Below are positions 8,729 through 16,927 of a DNA stretch of 64,000 bases, in pieces. The stretch covers positions 170,313-234,312 of the forward strand of contig JAKQNR010000045.1 of assembly GCA_029565685.1 (NCBI GenBank), written 5' to 3'. The stretch is from a bacterium. GTDB taxonomy: Bacteria; Zhuqueibacterota; Zhuqueibacteria; Residuimicrobiales; Residuimicrobiaceae. A model generated the notes under the pieces. That model did not search any database. It saw nothing but the letters and a program-made list of their open reading frames with translations, and had not been told where the DNA came from. The translations under genes and the position numbers were made by a program. Position 1 is the first letter of the stretch; each line of letters opens with the position of its first letter.

Positions 8729-9817
8729 TCATGTTTTTTCTATTGCGCGCACGCTCGCCGCGCGGTCGTAAATCTCCTCCTCGGTGATCCCGGCTGCCCG
8801 GTACATGGCAAAGATATTTTCCAGCGGCGTTTCCGGCGGCACGGCATGCGAGGCTGCCAGAATGTAGCCTCCGCCATCTCCGCTCATGCCCTCCAGGAGC
8901 CGGCAGGTCTCTCGATAGACCTCCTCTGCGCTGCCGTTTGGCAGCAGACCTTGCGTGTCCACTCCACCCATAAATGCCAGCTGTTTGCCGAACTCTTTTT
9001 TCAGCTCCAGTGGATCCATTCCCGGGCAATTGCATTGAATGGGATTTAAAACATCCATCCCTATCTCGATCAGATCCTCGATTATCGGTCGAAGCGAGCC
9101 GCAGGAATGATAGGCGACCCACAGGTTGTGGGCATGGCCGACGGCAAAGATCTCGGCCAGCAAGGGTTTGATCTGCTCTCTCCAGGATTGGGGGCTCATG
9201 ATCATGCCGTTTTGGCCGCCGATGTCGTCGCCGGTCCACAGCCAGTCCAGTTGATAGCGTTCACAGGCGCGCCGGCCGACCTGCAGCGAGAAATCCGCAG
9301 CCTGGCGCAACATATGAGCAGACAGCTCCGGGTCAGCGACCAGGTCCATGGCCGCCTGCTCCATGCCGCGAATACGGCAGACCAGCTCAAATACGCAGGG
9401 CGACAGGTCGCAGCCGATAAAGTACTGGTCCGCATGTGGATACACGCGATCCATATGAGCGATTAATGCCTCCACACGATCATAAGGGTGGCGATAAGCC
9501 AGGATCTGTTCCCGATTCGCAGCCTGCAGCGGCGAATGCCGAATTTGATTGAACGGTCCGTCCTTGACCCATTCGATGCCCCAGTCGTCGACATGGGAAT
9601 CTCCATCGTGTTCGTGCACAATGCCTTCCATCGGATGGTTGTTGCCTACCCAGGCCTGACGGATGTCATCGCCAAGCGCTAGGCTGACCGAGGTCGCCGG
9701 TATGTCCATGGATTGCGCCAGACGCCTCACCGTGTCTGGATGGTACCACATCCACACCGGAATGCGGTCTACTGGGTGGCGGTTCAGCGCGGCATGCACG
9801 CGTTCTTTTCCAGTCAT
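8729..9817 (-). CDS. Uroporphyrinogen decarboxylase-like (URO-D/MtaA superfamily) protein
   Basis: A 362-residue TIM-barrel protein of the URO-D superfamily, which includes heme-pathway HemE and corrinoid methyltransferases. The HemE N-terminal substrate motif is absent. Instead there is an AYHSCGSLRPIIEDLIEIG segment and a later NPIQCNCPGMDP, giving the His-x-Cys...Cys zinc arrangement of MtaA-type methyltransferases. KDGPFNQIRHSPL and LWTGDDIGGQNGMIMSP are further family marks. A methyl transfer or related C1 role is likely; the substrate is unknown. Its ATG lies three bases after the stop of the thioredoxin-domain lipoprotein gene and uses a GGAG at that gene's end, so the two are coupled. 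Confidence 0.8.
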   Translation of the reverse strand: MTGKERVHAALNRHPVDRIPVWMWYHPDTVRRLAQSMDIPATSVSLALGDDIRQAWVGNNHPMEGIVHEHDGDSHVDDWGIEWVKDGPFNQIRHSPLQAANREQILAYRHPYDRVEALIAHMDRVYPHADQYFIGCDLSPCVFELVCRIRGMEQAAMDLVADPELSAHMLRQAADFSLQVGRRACERYQLDWLWTGDDIGGQNGMIMSPQSWREQIKPLLAEIFAVGHAHNLWVAYHSCGSLRPIIEDLIEIGMDVLNPIQCNCPGMDPLELKKEFGKQLAFMGGVDTQGLLPNGSAEEVYRETCRLLEGMSGDGGGYILAASHAVPPETPLENIFAMYRAAGITEEEIYDRAASVRAIEKT

Positions 9818-9820
9818 GGT

Positions 9821-11713
9821 TCACTCCGCGAGCAGCAGGTCAATTTCCGCGGTCATCTCCTGAATCATCTCTTCTCCGCCGTTAAAGCCGATGCTTTGAA
9901 AAGCTATCTGTCCATGCTTGTCGATGATAAATTTGGTCGGGATGCCGGTCACTCCAAATTTTTCGACATAGTTGGCGTCGAAAAGAACCTGGAAAGTATA
10001 GTTGTTCTCGTTGATGAAACGGCGGACAAGCTGCTCCCGCTGCGGGCCCTGCTCCCGCTCCCAGGTGTTCAGTGCCAGTATAAGGACATTGGGATTTTTT
10101 TGATAGCGTTCGTACACCTGCTGCAGAAACGGAAACGACATCTTGCAGGGCCCGCACCAGGTTGCCCAGAAATCCACCACCACGACTTTGCCCTTTTGTT
10201 CGGAGAGGGTCACCATCCCCCCATTTAGAGCCGGAAGGGTAAAGTCCGGCGCCGGTTTGTTGATGCGGGTTTCAGCGAGTTTGGTGAAAGCCTGCTTTTT
10301 GCCAAGGTCCTGCAATTTTTTCAGCTGAGCCTCAAATCCTGCAGCACTGCCGTTCTTTTTGATCCACGCTGTTTTAAAATGCTGGATCAGGTTTATATCC
10401 GCTTTGGCTGCGCTCAAACAGGCTTCAGCCACCTCGATCGCCTGGTCGTATTTACCGTTTTTCACATAGCTTTCAACCAATCTGGCGTTAATGTCTGGGC
10501 TGTCTCCCTGGTTGACGGCATAGGCTTCTGCATAGGCCGCTTCAGCCTCTGCGGTCTTGCCGGTTTTAAACAAGCCCAATCCATAGGTGTCGAGAATGCT
10601 GGCTAATGCGTTTTTTTGTACGTTTTCCCAGTCGGCCTGCGAAAGGTAGGAGGGCTTGTTGTCTGATCCGGTGCGGCGCGCCAGCTCGACCCCTGTTTTT
10701 GCCAGTTCTACGGCCTGAGGTAGGTGTCGACCGTTTTCGATCAACGGCCAGGCCAGCGCGTTGTAGAGATGGGCGTTGGGCTTGTCCATTTTCGCTAAAA
10801 AGGCCGCGGCTTGGTCGATACGGTCGATTCGGGCGTATTCCTCGATAAGCAATCCTTGCAGGGATTCCCGGTCCTCCTCAGACAGAGCATCGTTGGCCAG
10901 CAGCTGTTCGATCTCTGCGATGCGTTGTCCAGGATCGCCCTGTTGGCCCATTTTTATCATCGCTTGATAAACGGCCAGTTTGCCCTTGGGGTTTTTCGTC
11001 ATCCATTCATTTCTGATCGATTCAGCGCGCGCCGCCTGATCCGTCTGCGCGAACCAGTTCAGCAGTGTGGCGACCGCGTCCTCGTCGTGCTTATTGGCTT
11101 CGTACACCGTTTCCAGGGCTGCTCTGATGGCCGATTTGGTCGAATCGCCGGGTTTCTCGCGAAGCTGCAATCGCCAGAGCAGGCTGTTGGCCTGAGCGTT
11201 GTTCGGATAAGCTTCGAGCTCTTTGTCCAGCTCTTTTCGTGACTGTTCCGGCGTGCCGGCGATCTTGAAATGGACATATTCCTGTTGCCTCAGGAGGGTT
11301 GCGAGAGTCAAATGGCTCCCCTTAACCGGTTTGCCGTCTGCATAGACGAGCGAGTGCCAGCTGTTGCCGCCGCGATCGTCTATTTTTTCTCCGGCCGCAA
11401 ATCTATAGAGCAGCAGCAGTGGTTTTTCCCCTGGCAGAGTGAACTCAGCCTTCCAGAGTTTATCGGCTTTTTGCATGGCCAGCTCGAGCAGACGGGGCTG
11501 TTCTTTTTCATAGCCGATGAGAATGTGAGCCGTAATGGCGCCGGCATTTTGCAGCTTTGCCCCCTTGGCCGCAGGTTGATAGTACACAGTGACGGTTTCT
11601 CCGGCCTTGGGTTTTGCCGGCTTTATTCCCGCTATCTGATCAGGCGCCAGGGTGGTTTGGCAGGCAGCCAGCAGCAGCGCCAGCCACAGCAGGAATATCA
11701 ACTTACGAGGCAT
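9821..11713 (-). CDS. TPR-containing lipoprotein with C-terminal TlpA-like thioredoxin domain
   Basis: A 630-residue envelope protein. The N-terminus is a lipoprotein signal with lipobox LAAC (Cys18). A beta domain (about 25-130) is followed by a long helical TPR region (about 140-470). The C-terminal ~140 residues form an AhpC/TSA-TlpA thioredoxin domain: APDFTLPALNGG, VVVDFWATWCGPCK with the redox pair CGPC, and the cis-Pro motif GVTGIPTKFIID. It likely acts as a periplasmic thiol reductase or as a disulfide partner of exported proteins. It is the first gene of a two-gene minus-strand unit with the URO-D-like gene, and is divergent from the mannosidase gene. Confidence 0.85.
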   Translation of the reverse strand: MPRKLIFLLWLALLLAACQTTLAPDQIAGIKPAKPKAGETVTVYYQPAAKGAKLQNAGAITAHILIGYEKEQPRLLELAMQKADKLWKAEFTLPGEKPLLLLYRFAAGEKIDDRGGNSWHSLVYADGKPVKGSHLTLATLLRQQEYVHFKIAGTPEQSRKELDKELEAYPNNAQANSLLWRLQLREKPGDSTKSAIRAALETVYEANKHDEDAVATLLNWFAQTDQAARAESIRNEWMTKNPKGKLAVYQAMIKMGQQGDPGQRIAEIEQLLANDALSEEDRESLQGLLIEEYARIDRIDQAAAFLAKMDKPNAHLYNALAWPLIENGRHLPQAVELAKTGVELARRTGSDNKPSYLSQADWENVQKNALASILDTYGLGLFKTGKTAEAEAAYAEAYAVNQGDSPDINARLVESYVKNGKYDQAIEVAEACLSAAKADINLIQHFKTAWIKKNGSAAGFEAQLKKLQDLGKKQAFTKLAETRINKPAPDFTLPALNGGMVTLSEQKGKVVVVDFWATWCGPCKMSFPFLQQVYERYQKNPNVLILALNTWEREQGPQREQLVRRFINENNYTFQVLFDANYVEKFGVTGIPTKFIIDKHGQIAFQSIGFNGGEEMIQEMTAEIDLLLAE

Positions 11714-11862
11714 AGTAATCTCCTTTGCTCAGGACTATCAGTTTATCAACATTTTACAAAGGACTGACTTATAATCCAAGAACATTTTTTCTTTATTTTC
11801 ATTTTAATTTTACCTACTTTACCTTGTTAAGCAGCGCCTGAATTTAATCGTCGAGGAGCATT

Positions 11863-14577
11863 ATGCCGTCACGTCAGGTTCATTATGTGTTAAGCACCCA
11901 CTGGGACCGTGAGTGGTACCAGAGTTTTCAAAATTTTCGCTATCGTCTGGTCCAGCTTATGGATCACCTGCTGCAGGGTTGGCAGGATGGCAGGCTGCAA
12001 GGCCCTTTTCAGACCGATGGACAGACGATTTTGGTGGAGGATTACCTCGAGGTAAGGCCGGAAAAGCGCGTGGAAATAGAAGGTCTGGCGAAATCAGGCC
12101 GGCTGGTCATGGGCCCGTGGTACGTCATGCCGGACGAGTTTCTGGTCTCCGGCGAATCGCTGGTGCGCAATCTGCGCATGGGTCGCAGCCTGGTCCGTCA
12201 ATTGGGCGGCCGCCCGTCTCAGGCTGGCTTTATCTGCGATATTTTTGGACATAACAGCCAGATGCCGCAGATTTTTGCCGGGTTTGGCATTCAAGCCGGC
12301 CTTCTCTGGCGCGGAATCAACCAGGTAGAAAAAAGATTGTTTCGCTGGCGCGCGGCCGACGGTACCGAGATGATCGTCTATCGTTTTGGTCAGATCGGCT
12401 ATTGCGATTACGCCTTCAAAGTGCGGCATGCCGATCAGCCGAAACGCGCGTTCGATGCCGAGGCCAGTGCAGCGGATCTGTGGGCGTTTATTGAAAAAGA
12501 GGCCCAGGCGACGACAACCAATGCCATCTTGGTCTTTGACGGCGGCGATCATCTGGAATGGAATCCGGATCACTATGCCGTGTATCTTGAACAGAGCAAA
12601 GCCCCGCGGACCGGATACACGCTGCTGCACACCAGTCTGGATGATTTTCTCGCAGCCGTGATCAAGGAAGGAAAATCCATCCCTGAGAGCGCGGACGGCG
12701 AGCTGCGCGAGCCGGGACGATGGCCTGATACAGTGGATCAGGCCTGGTTGATCCCCGGCGTTCTTTCCAGCCGGGTGTGGATCAAGCAGGAGAACGCCGC
12801 CTGCGAATCGCTGCTCTGCCAATGGGCTGAACCGTTGAGCACGTTTGTCGCCGGCGCACTTCATGAAGAGTATCCGGATCGCTATCTGGAAATCGCTTGG
12901 AAGTGGCTGCTGCAAAATCATCCCCATGATTCGATCTGCGGGTGCAGTATCGACCAGGTGCACGAGGATATGAAGTACCGGTTCAGCCAATGCCGCCAGA
13001 TCGCCGAACGCCTCGCTCTGGAGGCCAGGCAGAAAATCGCCGCCTCCATCGAAGGGGAGATCCCGGATCACGAACTGCGGGTGGCGGTGTTCAATCCTCT
13101 GCCTCGACCGGTGACGGGCGTAGTCGATGTACAGCTGAGCCTGCCCGATTCCTGGCCGGTGTTCAACGAGTTCTTTGGGTTTGAGCCCAAACCCGGATTT
13201 CGCATCTATGAGGCTGCCACCGGCCGCGAGATCCCCTATCAACGGCTGCAACAAAAGATGGCGCAGAACAAATTCACCCATTCAGCCCAGCACTTTCCGC
13301 AGCCGTACCGCACCAACGACGTCACAGTCTCTCTCTCTCTGCAGATCCCTAGTTTGGGCTACACGCACCTGATCGTTCGCCGCGGCCAGGAAAAATTGCC
13401 CACGCGTTATCCCGCCACGCCGGGCTTGATGGTTTCGGATCGCACGATGGAGAACGAATGGATCCGTGTGCAGGTACAAGAGAACGGCAGCCTCACGCTG
13501 ACCGACAAACGCACTCAGCGCACCTACGACCGGCTGTTGACCTTTGAGGACTGCGCGGACATCGGCGATGGATGGTATCACGGCGACTCGGTCAATGACC
13601 AGATTTTTTCTTCCGCGGCCGCGGCTGCCCAGGTGGCGGTGATGCACAACGGCCCTTTGCGGGCCACGCTGCGAATCCGCACATTGATGCAGGTGCCGGA
13701 GGCTTTTCAATTCGATCGCATGGCGCGCAGCGACCGGTGGGTGGAAATGCCCATCGATTCGTGGGTGACTTTGCGCCAGGACAGCGATGTGGTCCAAATT
13801 CAGACCGTGGTGGACAATCGGGTGGATGACCATCGGTTGCGCGTGTTTTTCCCCAGCGGATGTACGGCGCACAGCTATCTGTGTGATTCGCCTTTTGATG
13901 TGGTCAAACGCGCCATCGCTTTGCAGCCGGATCGACACGAGTATCGCGAGATGGAGGTTGAGACGCGATCCCAACAAACCTGGATCGCTGTGCATGACGC
14001 CACCAGCGGGCTGGCGGTGGTCAGCAGCGGTTTGCTCGAATCCACGGTGCAGGATTTGCCGCAGCGGCCCATCGCGCTGACGCTGTTCCGCGCCACCCGC
14101 CGGACAGTGTTCACCGGCGGAGAACCGCTCGGGCAACTTCATCAGCGGCTCAGTTTCAGCTATTGGATCCGGCCGTTGTCAGGCGCACCGGACCGACGCG
14201 CCTGTTTCGAGCTGGGCCAGCAGCTGGCCGCTGGCATCGGTTGCGTGCAGCTGTCCGAGGACGATCGGCTGCGTTTGCGAACAGACCGGCCGTTGCCGGA
14301 TCAAGCCGGCGCCTTTCAGGTGGAAGGCCAGGCGGTGCTCACCAGCCTGCGCCGTGTCGGCGCGTATATCGAAATGCGCCTGTTCAATCCTGAAGAGCAT
14401 ACGATCATGGCCTCGGTGCTGACCACGGATCGGCCGGCTGCGTGGCCTGCGCCCTCGCGGTTTCAATTCGTCGATTTGGAAAGCTCGCCACAGACACAAC
14501 CACAACCCCTGTCGGACGGTAAAATCTCTTTTCCGGTTCCGGCGAAAAAAATCATTACTCTACGATTTCTGGACTAG
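11863..14577 (+). CDS. GH38 family alpha-mannosidase
   Basis: A 904-residue glycoside hydrolase. The catalytic domain opens with VLSTHWDREWYQSF (metal ligands His13 and Asp15) and carries FICDIFGHNSQMPQI, in which Asp126 matches the GH38 nucleophile and FGH the second metal site. HPHDSICGCSIDQVH closes the barrel and three-helix region. The C-terminal ~500 residues are the usual beta-sandwich domains. It has no signal peptide, so it should be cytoplasmic and act on alpha-mannosides imported as oligosaccharides. A GAGGAG site precedes the ATG. Three bases separate it from the SDR gene, so mannosidase, SDR and aldolase may form one sugar-processing unit. Confidence 0.93.
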   Translation: MPSRQVHYVLSTHWDREWYQSFQNFRYRLVQLMDHLLQGWQDGRLQGPFQTDGQTILVEDYLEVRPEKRVEIEGLAKSGRLVMGPWYVMPDEFLVSGESLVRNLRMGRSLVRQLGGRPSQAGFICDIFGHNSQMPQIFAGFGIQAGLLWRGINQVEKRLFRWRAADGTEMIVYRFGQIGYCDYAFKVRHADQPKRAFDAEASAADLWAFIEKEAQATTTNAILVFDGGDHLEWNPDHYAVYLEQSKAPRTGYTLLHTSLDDFLAAVIKEGKSIPESADGELREPGRWPDTVDQAWLIPGVLSSRVWIKQENAACESLLCQWAEPLSTFVAGALHEEYPDRYLEIAWKWLLQNHPHDSICGCSIDQVHEDMKYRFSQCRQIAERLALEARQKIAASIEGEIPDHELRVAVFNPLPRPVTGVVDVQLSLPDSWPVFNEFFGFEPKPGFRIYEAATGREIPYQRLQQKMAQNKFTHSAQHFPQPYRTNDVTVSLSLQIPSLGYTHLIVRRGQEKLPTRYPATPGLMVSDRTMENEWIRVQVQENGSLTLTDKRTQRTYDRLLTFEDCADIGDGWYHGDSVNDQIFSSAAAAAQVAVMHNGPLRATLRIRTLMQVPEAFQFDRMARSDRWVEMPIDSWVTLRQDSDVVQIQTVVDNRVDDHRLRVFFPSGCTAHSYLCDSPFDVVKRAIALQPDRHEYREMEVETRSQQTWIAVHDATSGLAVVSSGLLESTVQDLPQRPIALTLFRATRRTVFTGGEPLGQLHQRLSFSYWIRPLSGAPDRRACFELGQQLAAGIGCVQLSEDDRLRLRTDRPLPDQAGAFQVEGQAVLTSLRRVGAYIEMRLFNPEEHTIMASVLTTDRPAAWPAPSRFQFVDLESSPQTQPQPLSDGKISFPVPAKKIITLRFLD

Positions 14578-14580
14578 ATC

Positions 14581-15588
14581 ATGAAAACAATCGCGGAATT
14601 GGATGAAAGGCTTTCCCGGCCCTCTTCCGGTTTAATAAAAGATTTTCAATCTCTGCATGGCGACCTTTTGGTGCTGGGCGCTGGCGGAAAAATGGGACCG
14701 ACGTTGTCGATCATGGCTCGCCGGGCCTTGCCGGCCGCTCAGCGGGTGATCGCTGTTTCTCTGTTCGGCGCGGATCGGGTGCAGCAGAATCTCGAGGCGC
14801 ACGGCGTCGAGACTATCAGCGGCGATCTGCTCGATGAGGCTTTTCTCAAACAGCTGCCGGACATCGCCAATATCGTTTATATGGCAGGGCTCAAATTCGG
14901 CTCAACGGAAAACCCCGCTGAAACCTGGGCGATGAACGTGCTGCTGCCGGCTAAAGTGGCCCATCGTTTTCCCAACAGCCGCATAGTCGCTTTCTCCACC
15001 GGCAATGTCTATCCCTTTGTCCCCGTCGCTTCCGGCGGGTGCGTGGAGAGCGATCCTCCCGGACCCGTGGGCGAATACGCCCAGTCATGTCTCGGACGTG
15101 AACGCATGTTTCAATATTACAGTTTAAAGAACCGCACGGCGGTGACCCTGTTCCGGCTGAACTACGCTTCCGAACTTCGTTACGGCGTCATTGTGGACGT
15201 GGCCACCCGGGTGTTCAAGCAGGAGGCGATCGATCTTACCATGGGCCATTTCAACGTTATCTGGCAGGGCGATGCCAACAACATGGCGCTGCGTTCTCTT
15301 TTGTTGGCTGATGTGCCTCCGCGTCTGCTGAATGTGACCGGTCCGGAGATCGTCTCCATCCGTTGGTTGGCGGAGCAGTTCGCCGCCCTGTTCGGCGTCC
15401 AGCCCGTTTTTACCGGTACAGAGTCTGAAACCGCGCTGCTGAGCAATCCCGCTGCGGCGATCGCCCATTTCGGTGAACCCGAGGTGAGTGTGAAGCAAAT
15501 GATCCCATGGGTTGCTGACTGGCTGAAGCAGGGTGGAGCGCTGTTGAACAAGCCGACCCATTTTGAAGAACGGGGGGGCAAATACTAG
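14581..15588 (+). CDS. NAD-dependent epimerase/dehydratase-like protein with altered catalytic motif
   Basis: A 335-residue extended SDR. The Rossmann loop is VLGAGGKMGPTL, the acidic strand end is SGDLLDE, and the FSTGNVYPF segment supplies the Ser/Thr. The usual YxxxK reads Y166-A-Q-S-C170, so the catalytic Lys is replaced by Cys. The protein may therefore bind nucleotide without classic SDR catalysis, or use a different mechanism. It sits directly after the GH38 gene and upstream of a DapA-like aldolase, which suggests a role in sugar or sugar-acid breakdown. The exact substrate cannot be read. Confidence 0.75.
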   Translation: MKTIAELDERLSRPSSGLIKDFQSLHGDLLVLGAGGKMGPTLSIMARRALPAAQRVIAVSLFGADRVQQNLEAHGVETISGDLLDEAFLKQLPDIANIVYMAGLKFGSTENPAETWAMNVLLPAKVAHRFPNSRIVAFSTGNVYPFVPVASGGCVESDPPGPVGEYAQSCLGRERMFQYYSLKNRTAVTLFRLNYASELRYGVIVDVATRVFKQEAIDLTMGHFNVIWQGDANNMALRSLLLADVPPRLLNVTGPEIVSIRWLAEQFAALFGVQPVFTGTESETALLSNPAAAIAHFGEPEVSVKQMIPWVADWLKQGGALLNKPTHFEERGGKY

Positions 15589-15715
15589 TCGACCGCCCTG
15601 GGGGAGTGCAGAGTGGACAACCTCCCTTTGGGGGCCGACCCAACGGCGGGCCGGTCCCGCGCGAGCGGGTTGGCAATAATACTCAGTTCCAGGACAAGCA
15701 AAGGCAGGTACTCTT

Positions 15716-16792
15716 ATGGCACAACGGCCACAAATTCCAAGCGCAGTGCTCAAAGCCCTTCAGGAAGGCCAGGTCATACCGGCTCATCCGTTGGCTCTTA
15801 ATGCTGCGCGACAGTTTGATGAGCGCCGTCAGCGTGCTCTGACGCGGTACTATCTCAACGCCGGCGCCGGCGGCATCGCCGTCGGTGTGCATACCACCCA
15901 ATTCGAGATCCGGAAACGCCAGATCGGTTTATACCGGCCGGTTCTCGAGCTGGCGGCTGCAGAGGTGGATGCGTTCGCCAAGGCAAAAAAAAAGCCGATC
16001 ATCAAAATCGCCGGCGTCATCGGTTTGACCAATCATGCGGTCCGTGAGGCGGAATGGGCGGCGGGCTTGGGATACCACGCAGCGCTGCTGAGCCTGTCGG
16101 CTTTTCACTATGTGGACAACAAGGCATTACTGAGCCATTGTCAGCAGATTGCCAAGATCATTCCCCTCATGGGGTTTTACTTGCAACCTTCAGTAGGCGG
16201 TCGCGTGCTGGATCGGGATTTCTGGCGCGGATTTGCCGAGATCGACAATGTAGTCGCCATCAAAATCGCGCCGTTCAATCAATATCGCACCCTGGATGTG
16301 CTTCACGGCGTCGCCCAATCCGGCCGGGCGAAAGAGATCGCGTTGTACACCGGCAACGACGATCATATCGTACAGGATTTGATGACCCCGTTTAAAATCC
16401 CGACCTCCTCCGGCGTGGTGACGCTGCAGATGGTCGGCGGTTTGCTCGGTCACTGGGCGGTCTGGACCCGTCAGGCGGTGCGCCTGCTGGATAAAATTAA
16501 AAAATGGCGCAACGGCGAAACTCGGTTGACTCAGGAATTGCTTGCCCTGGCGCCGCGGGTGACAGACTGCAACGGCGCTTTTTTCGATGTACTCAACGAT
16601 TTTCGCGGCTGCATCATCGGCCTTCACTATGTGCTCAAGCGCCAGGGATTGTTGGACGCCATCTGGACGCTGCACAAAGCGCTCACCCTGGATGAGGGCC
16701 AGCGCAAAGAGATCGAACGGGTGTACCGGCAGTATCCGGATCTGAACGACGACGAGTTTGTCGCACAGAATCTGGATCAGTGGTTGCGTTGA
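15716..16792 (+). CDS. Dihydrodipicolinate synthase family (DapA/NAL-like) aldolase
   Basis: A 358-residue class I aldolase-type TIM barrel. The Schiff-base lysine is Lys183 in AIKIAPFN and the supporting tyrosine is Tyr155 in GFYLQPSVGG. The N-terminal strand (IPAHPLALNAARQFDERRQR) replaces the GGTT loop region of true DapA, and the C-terminus is longer than in DapA (about 295 residues). It is therefore more likely to split or form a 2-keto sugar acid than to make dihydrodipicolinate. An AGGCAGG site precedes the ATG. It belongs with the mannosidase and SDR genes upstream. Confidence 0.8.
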   Translation: MAQRPQIPSAVLKALQEGQVIPAHPLALNAARQFDERRQRALTRYYLNAGAGGIAVGVHTTQFEIRKRQIGLYRPVLELAAAEVDAFAKAKKKPIIKIAGVIGLTNHAVREAEWAAGLGYHAALLSLSAFHYVDNKALLSHCQQIAKIIPLMGFYLQPSVGGRVLDRDFWRGFAEIDNVVAIKIAPFNQYRTLDVLHGVAQSGRAKEIALYTGNDDHIVQDLMTPFKIPTSSGVVTLQMVGGLLGHWAVWTRQAVRLLDKIKKWRNGETRLTQELLALAPRVTDCNGAFFDVLNDFRGCIIGLHYVLKRQGLLDAIWTLHKALTLDEGQRKEIERVYRQYPDLNDDEFVAQNLDQWLR

Positions 16793-16927
16793 TTCAAAGG
16801 CTATTCTTGCCAAATCGAAAAAAACTGCCGTCTCCAGGTCGTGGACGACGGACTTGCGTTCAGCGCGAGCGTTCCACCGGCGGATGCGCTGTTTGCTGAA
16901 ACGACAGTCTAAAAAAATTGTAACGGG

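Noticed and set aside
12094..13281. Long open frame (395 codons) on the minus strand opposite the mannosidase gene
   Set aside because: It mirrors a strongly supported GH38 gene, has low-complexity His/Arg/Gln content typical of antisense frames in GC-rich DNA, and no motif.
15606..15842. A 78-codon plus-strand frame spanning the SDR-aldolase spacer
   Set aside because: It overlaps the true aldolase start, lacks a ribosome site and has no protein-like pattern. The spacer only shows a small CCCGC-GCGA-GCGGG hairpin.
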